Source: Erodium maritimum (taxonomy: Eukaryota; Streptophyta; Magnoliopsida; Geraniales; Geraniaceae). From it: a DNA stretch of 64,000 nucleotides. A program made the translations under genes and the position numbers. The notes beneath the pieces are model-generated. The model saw only the letters and a list, made by a program, of their open reading frames with translations, ran no database searches and was not told where the DNA came from. Position 1 is the first letter of the stretch. Each line of letters opens with the position of its first letter. Shown piece after piece: positions 10,747 through 20,692 of this stretch. The stretch lies in NCBI GenBank assembly GCA_963921825.1, contig OY997588.1, positions 13,034,001 to 13,098,000 of the forward strand. Direction: 5' to 3'.

Positions 10747-13219
10747 TTAGTTTTGACTTAGCATGTTGTTCAACTCGACTTCAAATCTTCCTAAAGCTTT
10801 AGCTTCCAAACATAAAGATACCAATATTCCATCCTCTCCTTTGTGTTCCACAACTGGTACGTAAACCATAAAACGATCGAGATCGATTTTGGCGACACCC
10901 GCAAAGGTCGGTTTGCCCCACCCATAATCCACATCACCAAAACCAACTCGTCTTATATCAGTAACTCCAAGAATGTTCTTTGTGGGGTCAGAAGGTTTCT
11001 TCATCATAGGTGGATTCGTTCGCCAAGACATACACTCCTTGGCGCCTTGTTCTTTGGCTTTCTTAACAAGCCCTATTGCATATTATATTGGACTCTCACA
11101 AAGTTCTTTTGTAGTTGTGGCCACCACCGAGGCTATAAATGTGTTACCGTAATACCCCATTGGTACCACTTGGTTAGTCTTGTCACGAGCGTTGACCATA
11201 CACATAAATAACACCGCGTCTTCTGGATCTAACTGAAGTGTAGTTGTACGACATCGCCATAAACAAGCAGTTAGTATCTCAAACATTGTGGAATCAGGAC
11301 GCAAGTGATCAGGCACAAGCCTACGAATTGCTGCCAATTTGGAGGGTCCAAAAAAGAAAGATCGGGGAACTGAGTCGGGATTCTCACGGTGAACAATTGA
11401 AGTAGGTTGTTCTACTTTTCCGTCTTGATGATCTATGCATATTGGAGGGTGTGGATGTGGAGCATTACTGAAAAGTTCTCTGCTCCAAATAGGAATGATA
11501 GAAGGAACATGGGCACCTTGAGCTATTTGTCCCACGGCAGTTAAGAACTGAGCTATACCCATCGCATCGCTCATGATATGATTGGTGTAAGAGGCAAGGA
11601 TGAAACCACCGCATTTCAATCTCGTTACCTAATAATTGACAAAAGCTAAATATACATAATTTTGAAAAAAAAAATCACTAAAAAAACCCATAAAAACAAA
11701 CATGGACTATGACATTAGATATTGTTAGAATATGACTATAATTATTATCATCTTGAACTTTTAGTTGAGTTGGTCTTCTAATATGGTATCAGAGCTTGAT
11801 ACCTCACGGACATGGATTCAAACCCCACTCTTAACACACTGATTTCTTTTGGATATATTAAAATTTGTCCCAAATGGGCCAACCCTTATCTCTATTCTCA
11901 ATGGGCTCATCTCCTCTTCTAAATAATTCACCTCCAAACCCGTAAACATGTTTGTCCGTGAGGGCACATGTTAGAATATAACTATAATTGGTCATTCAAT
12001 TATCAGTTTGAGCTTTTAGTTGAGTTGGTCCTATTAGAATATAACTATAATTGAGCTTTTAGTTGAGTTGGTTCTTTAATATGGTATCAGGCTATCAGCA
12101 CTTGATTCCTCACGAATCCGGGTTCGAACCCCACTATCTACAAAAATTCTAATTTCATTTCTATTTATCAAATTTGTCCAAAATGGGTCAGCCCTTATCA
12201 CTCTTCTAAATAATTCACCTCCAAACCGTAATCGAGCTTGTTCTTGAAGGCCCAATTATAATTATATTCTAATACGCGCCTTTACGAATAAGTCTGTTTA
12301 CGGGTTTGGAGGTGAATTATTTAAAGAGGAGATGAGCACATCAGAAAGAAAGATAAAGGTTGACCTATTTGGAGTAAATTTGATAAATTGAGAAGAAATT
12401 AATTATTTTTATAAAAAAAATGAGGTTTGAACATAGGTCCGTGAGGTTTCAGACTCTAATACTATATTGAAAGACCAACTCAACTAAAAACTCAAAATTA
12501 ATTGATAGTCCAATTATAATTATATTATAATATATATCAAAAATATGCAAGAAATGAAAAGAACATAGATATACCTGAATAAAAAACAATGGAGAACTGC
12601 TAATCCTTTGAGAAGGCATAGCAGCATCGGGAAAGATGTGGTCAATCCATGGGAAAGGAGGCATAGGCGGATCACCTAACTGTGCAAGCTCAACATCAGC
12701 ATCGGCCTCCACGAACCAGACACCTTCGCCGGTACAATCTACGTATAGCTTCCGGTCACGCGCTTCCACGAGGCGGCCGGCTATTGGATAGTAAAGCACG
12801 AGGGCGCGTGCGAGCGCGTCGCGAATGACCTCGACAGGGTCTCTCCCCTTCATCGAGGGATTGCAACGATAGAACTGTACCACCGGAACCAGAAACCGCA
12901 TGGATGCCTGGTCGTCAACGTCGGAGAGTTGTTTGACCTCGTTAGGCGTGGGTTTGGCGGGACCCACCAGCACCGGTTCGGACCTTGTCACCGTGAAGTT
13001 GAGCGGAGGAGGAGAGAGTGCGTATGCGTTGGCAGAGAAATGGCGGCTGTGTAGTAGCTGACGACACCGTATGGTTCCCGGTTTTGTGGGGTTGAACCGG
13101 TCTGTGTTGGGGTTGATGGGCTTTGAGGCGGCGGTGGTGGTGGTTCTGAACCGGAAAGGTTTTGATTTTGGTGTCCGGTTTGTCGATCGGAGGCATTGCA
13201 GAGCTGCTCGTCTCATCAT
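10747..13219 (-). pseudogene. BAHD acyltransferase copy 2, nonsense codon in exon 2
   Basis: The exon structure is the same as in copy 1: 13219-12575 and 11628-10747, phase-0 junction, second exon of identical length (882 bp). HXXXD is intact (HIMSD) and the second motif reads DYGWG. A GAA codon in copy 1 is TAA here (stop at 11085-11083, about codon 397 of 509). The predicted product therefore lacks the last ~110 residues, including the DFGWG-type motif. The downstream frame stays open to the natural stop, so the break looks recent. The intron is 946 bp against 73 bp in copy 1 because of TRIM-like insertions. The basic N-terminal extension is conserved. It is probably non-functional unless this base is a sequencing error. 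Confidence 0.85.
11723..12535. mobile_element. cluster of TRIM-like copia derivatives in an intron
   Basis: TGTTAGAATATGAC-type starts recur at 11723 and about 11970, with a TATTAGAATATAAC variant near 12030. Each leads through the shared TTTTAGTTGAGTTGGT to TGGTATCAGAGC or a close variant, the primer-binding site for initiator-methionine tRNA. A further copy lies inverted from about 12200 to 12535 (shared CCAACTCAACTAAAAAC). There is no coding capacity. This matches terminal-repeat retrotransposons in miniature, in tandem and inverted arrangement, all within the intron of the broken acyltransferase. A related copy lies at 37685-38033. Confidence 0.6.
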
Positions 13220-13275
13220 TTTCTTCCAAGAGTTTTGAGTCTTGTTTTTGCTCTGCTTGTGTTTGTGCTTGCAGC

Positions 13276-13288
13276 TGTCTCAGTATAT
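13276..13288 (-). promoter_or_regulatory. probable TATA box of acyltransferase copy 2
   Basis: AGTATATATACTG lies about 60 bp upstream of the copy-2 ATG, aligned with the TATA-like box of copy 1. Confidence 0.4.
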
Positions 13289-13352
13289 ATACTGGTAATC
13301 TGTGTTTGTTTATTGGATAAATAAATAAAATGAACCTTGTGTGTGATGGCAC

Positions 13353-14398
13353 ACTTGATTTGGTTTGACCAAAAATATACGTGACACTGATAGGTGATGG
13401 ATTTTATCTTAATTATTTAAACTCAGGTATGTTTCCCTGAAATAGTTTATATATGTGCTCCTCTTATTTATTCCATGAGTGTTTAAAAAATCAAGGTTTA
13501 AATGCTCATTTTATCGGTTCAAGGTGTAATTTTATTAATATTAAAGTTTAATTATATAGATATGCGACAGAAAATATATTTTCTAACCAGTAAAGAAGAA
13601 CAAACAATGAAATTTTTTATTAACCTGATCCAGAATTGAGAGAAGGGTCGAAGATGATGCTTTTATATTGTCATTTTCTTTAATTGTTTCAATTTTCAAA
13701 TCAAATGTGTTCCTCTGTGTATCCCCTCATTTTTACTATTCTCTGTAACCTTGGTAATCTGTATATGGAATACAATTTTGTTAAAAAGAAATCCATTTTT
13801 CTTCATAAAAAGAACTATACAATTTTACAAAACTTCACCGGACGAAAAACAAGTAAATCCGCCACCTTGTTCGTCAACTTGGCTATGATCTGCTTCTAGT
13901 TTTTTTATTTATCAAATTTCATTAATTTCGATTGTTTAGGGCAGTGAACTCACGTTGTTTGCCGTTGCCAAAATAAAATCGTAAATGGATCTATTCTTCT
14001 TTTTTGGTTTTAAAATAAACCGATGTTATATTTTTGTTCAAGAGTTAAGTTTCTCACGACAATGATTGATAATAGATTAATAGGGTACCAGGAACGAGGA
14101 GTTTAAACAATCACTTTTAGTCAACTAAATAATTAGTTTATGTTCAACCTTATCAATATCACATCATTTATCAATAATCATCAATCCTTTGTGCATCACA
14201 TGTCGTGCATTACATGAGGGGAGAGGAAAAAATAAAAGCAGAGTTTAGAATGACTGAAAAACAGTAACTCACTGTCTAATTTTTTAGATTTTATTTAACT
14301 TATCTTAATTTTGTTGGTATATTTTCCTTTACAGAAATTTTGTTTGTCTCAATTTAGAACACGGCAACAATTGAGATTGACTCGGCCTCTAGGGTTCT
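13353..14398. other. upstream region of acyltransferase copy 2, no gene seen
   Basis: The stretch is AT-rich. From about 13850 to 14205 it matches the far-upstream region of copy 1 (8390-9130). No transposon termini are evident. Confidence 0.45.
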
Positions 14399-15330
14399 AT
14401 GCTTCTACCAATTTCCGTTGCTCCCATCTGCTTTTTCGTCGCCGATAATTCCGACCTCGCCTCCTTCACTTTCATGGCTCCCACACCAACACCTCACTTT
14501 GCTGCTTCGACTCTACCAGTCGACGATCAGATGCGTCCTGCGCGCCTACCCAAACCTCTCTTCTTTTGTTCTTGGCAGCGGGAGACCCGGGATACATGCC
14601 TCCGGTACTGAGTCAGGATCAAATTAATTCCCTCCACTATCAAAAGAAGGCCAAGAGGCCGGTATCGATCCCCCTCTAGCCGCTTACCCTTCCGGCCACG
14701 ACCCTGCCTCGTGATCATCGCCTAGGAAGGGCCACCTCCATGGCTCCTCCGACGATTGCTGCTATGTGATCATCGATGACGCCCACGACAACTGTAGTCC
14801 GCATGATGGTCACCCGACTAGGATCCACGATGCATGTATTATTAGCAAAGAACCCCCTTCAACCACATGACCTGATGTTGCCTCCAGATGCTTCTCTGCT
14901 CCCTGTCCCTATGGAACTTCTCTTGGGAACGATAATGGAGACTGTGAGGCTGATCATCCCTTGGATTCCCCGGCGATTGAAACATCAAACAAGGACAACG
15001 ATCGAGGGAGCTGGACCTTAGGTCGATCCGACCGATTCATGCAAACGTCGGGACCCACTACCGCCTCCCACGGCTTGGACCTCTCCACAATGGAAGCACT
15101 CTTGGCACTCCAAGATAGCTTTGACGGTCTCCAAATGGAGGAGGAGGAAGACGCCAACATCGATATCCCAAAAAACCCGGAGGTTGAGCGTGTCCGTGCA
15201 CACATGCATTTTGGCCTGGTCGGACGCCTATTTACCATCCACAATGGAAGAACTCTTGGTAATCCTCCCTTAGATTCCTCGACTCACAACACATTATTCA
15301 AATCTCCAAAAACCATCTAAGGCATCTCGC
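14399..15330 (+). pseudogene. probable LINE ORF1 N-terminal fragment
   Basis: Coding-like frames run in the plus direction. The most persuasive is 14961-15320, with an acidic segment (LQMEEEEDANIDIPKNPEVE) followed by HFGLVGRLFT. That phrase resembles the start of the DUF4283 region of plant LINE ORF1 proteins. The frame ends at 15320, just before an oppositely oriented LINE fragment. Earlier frames (14399-14627, 14776-15021) are proline/threonine-rich and unrecognised. The assignment is tentative. Confidence 0.4.
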
Positions 15331-15414
15331 CCCCATTTTCAAACAATCTCCTCATGAGCCCCCAAGTCGGATATCTAAATTCTTTGCGTTATTCCCCATA
15401 CATACCAGTCACCC

Positions 15415-16218
15415 TTACTCCATGTCCATCCGTGTTGATAACACCAAATCCACATGGTTCTTGTCATATGTATTTAATGTCCCCTCGTCCTTATTCCTCC
15501 ACAACATAGCTAATCCTCCACTTGTACCTCTGGGATTAACTTCAAACGCCCCATCAAACCCCACATTCCTCTGTATCCTCTGAACCACCCCTTCCCCCAC
15601 TTTCGTCTCACTTAGAAAAACTATGTCGGGTTTCTTTAGAGTAATAAACTCAATGAGGAACTGTTCCGCCCAAGGGTTCCCAAGCCCCCTATAGTTCTAA
15701 GAGATCGCATTCATTGGGAATGACGAAGTTGCTTTGCAACCCTCGCCAATACGTGTGCAACATCTTCCTGTGGAGCAGGAGTTAAGTTACCAGGCTTCAC
15801 ATTCAAATCCACCACAATTGTATCATCCAACTTCCTCTTCCATAGAGTTTGATCACCAACTATATCAACTTGCTTGGTGTGTTCACTTATACAGCTTTAG
15901 TTTTTTAGCAGTAGTCCTGTCAACCTCCATATCCCCATTCTGAGCTTTCTCAGTCCTTTGCTCCTGAATTACCAGGACCTCTCCCTTACTCCCTGCCCCT
16001 ACGCACTCCTTTAGTTGTGCTCCATCCACTTCCACCTCCCGATCCTCTTTTACATCTTGTCCCACCACCATATCTGCCATAACCTCCTGACTCTTACTCC
16101 CATTTTGCACCATTTCCACAGCTAACTGAAAGCACAATAGATCTTTATCAGTCAACCCAACACCCTTCCGCACCCAGTTCTCAATTGGGGAGCTCGCCCT
16201 CTCCCTTTCTCCCCTCAA
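15415..16218 (-). pseudogene. LINE ORF1 C-terminus and ORF2 endonuclease relic
   Basis: The minus frame at 16218-15883 is a charged ORF1 tail. The frame at 15600-15415 with its upstream continuation holds the first endonuclease motifs of plant L1 LINEs (an NxRGLGNP-like start, DIVFLSETK, GGLAMLWR). A stop follows at the end of the fragment. It is the downstream half of the LINE whose upstream half is at 19550-20194. Confidence 0.6.
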
Positions 16219-16286
16219 TGAGGTTTTCGATCTATCCCCGTAGCTCTTTGTCCACTGCCTCCCCTCTCTTTCCCGTTATTGACCTC

Positions 16287-19200
16287 TGTAAAGACCGGCT
16301 AAATTAAAAGAAGCAAAATATTATTTTGTTTTATTTTTATCGACTTGAAACGTCGAGGTTGGAAAAACAAATTGTAAATTGAAATCGTTTGAAAAAGAAA
16401 AAGGAAAGAAAAAAAAAGGGAGGAACCGGGTCGGGCGGACCAGACCCGACCAGGAGACCCGGCCAGGCCAGGCCTCCCCGGTCCAGCTTAATTCCGTTTG
16501 GGCCGTGAGGCCCGCTCCATCTGAGGCCCATTTCCCACCGGCCCGAGGTACTTAAACCCAAAGTTAGGGTTCAGAAGCTCACTCCTGCTTCTTCTTCTTC
16601 ACACGACCGCCTCCATCCCTCCCGACATCTCTCTCTCCACTCCCACCCTCTCATCTTCTCGATCTCGTGCTTTGGTGCCGTTTCCGACCACCACAACACC
16701 ACCATCCCTCACCTTCTCCTTCGCCTCGTCTTTCCTGAGCGCTGCCGAGCTCCTCGCCACCTCTCGCGTCGATTCCGGCCACTAGCGCTGCTCTGGAATC
16801 AAACGCGCCGGCGTCGTCCCGTCGCCAGAGAAGTCTTCTGAGCCGGTGGCGTCACGAATCTGTCGAAAACCTCGCCGCACGGTACAGATCTGAGACGAGA
16901 CCGCCCAACCACACTTCTCTCCCACGGTGAGCTTCTCGACGTGCCCTTGGGGCCTCGATCACCAACATTTCCGCCGGTGGTCGGTCAAAATTCTAACTCG
17001 AACTTCTTCCCTTCCCTTTTCTGTTCTGTTTCCGAAACCCTCGTATATTCTGGATGGTGTTGAACCATTTTGGTTAAAGAAACAAAAAGGAATGAAATTC
17101 AAACAAAAATCAGTTTTTAATAAAAATAATGGCTTTAACTGGTTCGTGGAACAAATCAGAGTCGATGCAACGGGACTGTTGAACAAAATCGTGGATTGAA
17201 CCTGAAACGTTTTTGGAACGAATAATCTGGGCGAATAAAACGGACTTAGAACGGGAAAAAGGTGGAGCGCTGAATCGGTTACCTCGGGAATCGTGCCACG
17301 AAACCCGCACCTCGGGAATCATGTCATGAAACTCGTACCTTGGGAATTGTGCCACGAAACCCGGACATCGGGAAACGTGCCCCGGGAGACGTGCACCGAG
17401 TTCTGTGCTCGGGACTCGATTACTCAAACCCGATTCTTCGTTTAATTCCGCTTTTGAACCGTTCGAGTTTAAAGGACAACTTGTCGTTCGTTTGAGTGTA
17501 TTTCTGAGTGTAAGTTTTAACTGTTAAAAACCCAGATTGGACTTTTCCCGAGAGCTTGGACTTCGCCCGAGAAGACGGAGTTGGCCCGGTCGTCAGCAGC
17601 TAGGAGTATTATTAGAGGAAGACCTTGAGGTAGGGAAAGCACTAAACTCCTCGTTTAAATAACGCTTTAGTATGCCTATTAGTTTAATAAAATCGGAAAT
17701 GTCCTAGAAATGCATATAGGATGCGAATAACTAGAATAATCACCTTTCAATTATTGATAACCGGACATGTCTAGTATGCATGCATATGATGTGAACAACT
17801 AGTTTAACTCGCTTTCAATACTTGGGAAATTGCTTTACTGGTAGAAAGGCCGAGATGAGCCATATGATTGGTTGTGGTTGCATCACATGCAATGCTTGCT
17901 TAGTTTTAAGATGAATTAAGGGTCTAATGAAACTAGATAAATTGTATGCTTGAATGATCGAATGAATGCTTGGATGATTGTATGATTGAATGAATGAATG
18001 ATTGAGTGTAATTGGTTGTGCCAAAAGAGTATGATCGGGTGAGTGATAAACCGATGGAACGTGGTTGGTAAGTATGCAGGTAAGTGTAATTGTGGGTATG
18101 AATCCCTTGTGGTGTGTATTGGTGAATCTAAGGATTTCTAAGTTTGGTTGTGCGATGTGTTGACTTGTTGGTCTCTTGTGTGTGTTGATCCTGCGGGATA
18201 TTGGTTGTGGACCCTGCGGGGCATTGGTTGATTAATCCTGCGGGATATTGGTCGTGGACCCTGCGGGGCATTATTTGGTTGATCCTGCGGAATATTGATT
18301 GGTAGACCCTGCGGGGCATTGTTTGTTTGATCCTGTGGGATGTTGATTGATGGACCCTGTGAGGCATTGGTTGGTGATCCGGTATGGTACCCATACTGTA
18401 GAGGATTCCGGTGTGGGGTAGTATCATAGTCGATGGTTGGTTTACCCTGCGGGGATGATTATTGGTGATCCGGTATGGTACCCACACCGTAGAGGATTCC
18501 GGTGTGGGGTAGTATCATAGCCGTTGGATAGTTGACCTTGCGGGGAATGTTACCTACACCGCTGAGGATTCCGGTGTAGGGTGGTATAATGGTGATTGCT
18601 GATGCGGCATGGTACCTACACCGTTGAGGATTCTGGTGTAGGGTAGTATCATAGCCGAGGGATTGTTATTCTGTTGCATCCCGATGACATATGGTCCTTT
18701 GGGGGCATTCCCGAGAATCCCGACGATAAGCGTCCCTCAGGGATTGTTACCGGTAGCCCGATGTATGTGCCTCCTCTGGACCGAGGGAAAATCTGATATG
18801 ACACGAATACTCTTGTGGATCGGAGTATGGGATCCGATATGACACAAGAATCTATTCGCGGATCAGAGTATTGAGGAGTTGAGCGGTTGGTGTGATATTC
18901 ACTTGATCCCATTGTAGTAGTTATTGAATCTTTACAACGCTTTTCACTTATTCTCTTGAAAGTTACCATTATCTTTAAGAATGTGATATTGTTCTTATCT
19001 TGCCTATGTTATAGCCTCATTTTGATTAAAAGTATTAATTGCAATATGTGTTGTCATGCTAAAACAATTTTATTACTAAATTGGAGGTTAAACTGTTTAT
19101 GATTTTCCCTACTGAGCGTAAGCTCACCCCTATTTGTTTTATTGACTGTTTATACAGGCGTGCTTGATGAGTAGTGGACTCGAGGCTCGGGAGCTTCTGG

Positions 19201-19434
19201 AGAGTCTGGGCATTATGGTCTTAGAGACGTCTTTTTGATCACTGTAGTGAACTCCATGATTTACGTATTTTTTTTGGAGCCTCGACTCTTAATTATGATT
19301 TAGAACATGTTATTTGAGTATTTTATCGGAACCTCTTGAGTATTTATTCGATTTTTATTATTCTTTTGTTATTATTTGATTGTCAACTCAAGTCGCGTCT
19401 CGAGTCCGGCCAAAACCGGATTTGGGGCGTGACA
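16287..19434 (+). mobile_element. long LTR-like unit (solo LTR), 3.15 kb, TSD ACCTC
   Basis: It begins TGTAAAGACC and ends GGGGCGTGACA, with ACCTC duplicated directly outside both ends (16282-16286, 19435-19439). TG...CA termini with a 5-bp duplication are the signature of an LTR. I see no long direct repeat at the two ends and no gag/pol inside, so a solo LTR is the simplest reading. A large non-autonomous retrotransposon is the alternative. The inside has a leader-like CT-rich part (16560-16920), tandem arrays (18170-18660), and a CTGAGCGTAAGCTCACC box near 19110. The element at 28757-31786 has the same layout. Confidence 0.75.
18170..18660 (+). repeat. two tandem arrays inside the long LTR unit
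   Basis: The first array (about 18180-18375) alternates GATCCTGCGGGATATTGG with GGACCCTGCGGGGCATTGG, giving a roughly 50-bp dimer repeated about four times. The second (about 18375-18660) repeats a roughly 100-bp unit containing GAGGATTCCGGTGTGGGGTA and GTATCATAG, three to four times. Both are imperfect. Confidence 0.8.
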
Positions 19435-19549
19435 ACCTCCGTTCCCTATCCCCAACACAAGCCTTGAGGGATCAGTTCTCATATGACTGCCAAACCTCCT
19501 TGGGACCTTCAGCTTCTCAGGGTCCTCATCACATTCCCTTTCTTATGAC

Positions 19550-20194
19550 TCAACCTCCCACATAGATGACAAAAGTCAAACAGTCTTTTGTATTGTAGTC
19601 GCACAACGGTCGGTTTCGGGTTTGTCCTAAGGTAATCTTAGTCGTGTTCTTCAAGGGTTTATCGATCCTCCACCTGACCCACACTCGGATATAATCTTCC
19701 AACGCCCTCCCATCTTCATTGCAGTGTGTTTCTACATATTGTCCCACCTGATTCCCTATAACCTCCCCCACAACCTCCGTTAAAGCCTTAAAAGGAAGAT
19801 TGGATGCATGTATCCATAAGCCTGTATAATCGAATATGATCTCAGATGTATTATCATCATGGGTGAACTTAGCCAATGCAACTAAAGCATTATTGAAGGT
19901 CCATGGTTCCATCTCCAAAACCTTATTTCAGTCCTTCTCTGATTTGAAAAAGAAACTCGTAACCTTAGGCGTTAGGGTTTGAATCTTCAGCCCATCCACG
20001 TTCCAAGCGTTCCCCATAACTGATTTGAAAACCTCCTCTCTATACCTCTTCTCCGTCAGAACCTTGGCCGCCAGACCGATCCTATATTTCTCCCCTCCCA
20101 AATTCAGAACTTCATTTGCTATCACAACTTCCTCCTCAACATCACTATCGATAACCACTCCCTTTAATTTTTCCTGGATCTCCTCCATCTTCAC
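19550..20194 (-). pseudogene. LINE ORF1 with DUF4283 domain, one in-frame stop
   Basis: A single frame reads GEKYRIGLAAKVLTEKRYRE, then VDGLKIQTLTPKVTSFFFK. After a stop at about 19921 it continues with EMEPWTFNNALVALAKF and LWIHASNLPFKALTEVVGEV. These are the conserved blocks of the DUF4283 RNA-binding domain. A zinc knuckle expected next is only hinted at, where frames break close to the LTR insertion. Confidence 0.65.
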
Positions 20195-20252
20195 CTTCTA
20201 CAATCACTTTGCAATCGATCGCACTCCTTTCCTCGCCCGGATCACCGGATAA

Positions 20253-20692
20253 GGCCGGTACCTTCCTCCGCACGACACTATGACGAGGGAACCCTAACTT
20301 TGAGACCGAGAGAGTCGGACATATCTTAATATTATGAATATATTAGACGTGAAATAGAGAATCACAAAAGAAACACAATCAAACAATCATCCATGGAGTA
20401 TGTTAGCAAAGTTTACTTGTTCAAAATAAAAAAAAGTGGTATGATATGATATTCAAGTCAAAACGAGAGTATATGCTTTAATCCTCTTTAAAACAACGAT
20501 GGAGTATATTAGGAACAAAGTATTGTTGCGCCATCAACTATATATCCTGCTTAGCAATGTGAATAGTAATTGCATCCATCCATACATGCTTCCATGTCAT
20601 GATTGTATCAAAATTCAAAACTCATTTTGTAATGAACATAACACAAGAAGTAGATCTTTGTCCATCTCAAGCATCTCCACCAAATATCTCTG
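20253..20692. other. spacer downstream of the receptor kinase
   Basis: No gene or element is recognised. The part nearest the kinase stop codon is presumably its 3'UTR. Confidence 0.4.

Larger units (their letters stand above)
10530..14205. repeat. segmental duplication, copy B (acyltransferase block)
   Basis: This is the counterpart of 4195-9130. Coding, promoter and far-upstream segments all align in order, but the region between promoter and far-upstream segment is short here and holds no LINE. Its intron instead carries TRIM-like insertions. Endpoints are approximate, read by eye from shared words. Confidence 0.7.
15400..20252 (-). mobile_element. LINE (ORF1 plus endonuclease start), split by a 3.1-kb LTR unit
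   Basis: Read on the minus strand, ORF1 starts near 20194 (MKMEEIQEKLKGVVIDSDVE) and shows a DUF4283-type core down to 19550. It is then interrupted by the 16287-19434 insertion. The remainder of ORF1 follows at 16218-15883 (ENWVRKGVGLTDKDLLCF). The start of an ORF2 endonuclease follows at about 15720-15415 (RGLGNPWAEQFLIEF, KPDIVFLSETKV, GTSGGLAMLWRN). The element stops there, so RT is missing. Several stops and frameshifts make it inactive. Confidence 0.7.

Noticed and set aside
12110..12130. tRNA-like GGTTCGAACCCC box
   Set aside because: It looks like a Pol III B box, but the surrounding sequence does not fold as a tRNA and recurs as part of the TRIM-like family.
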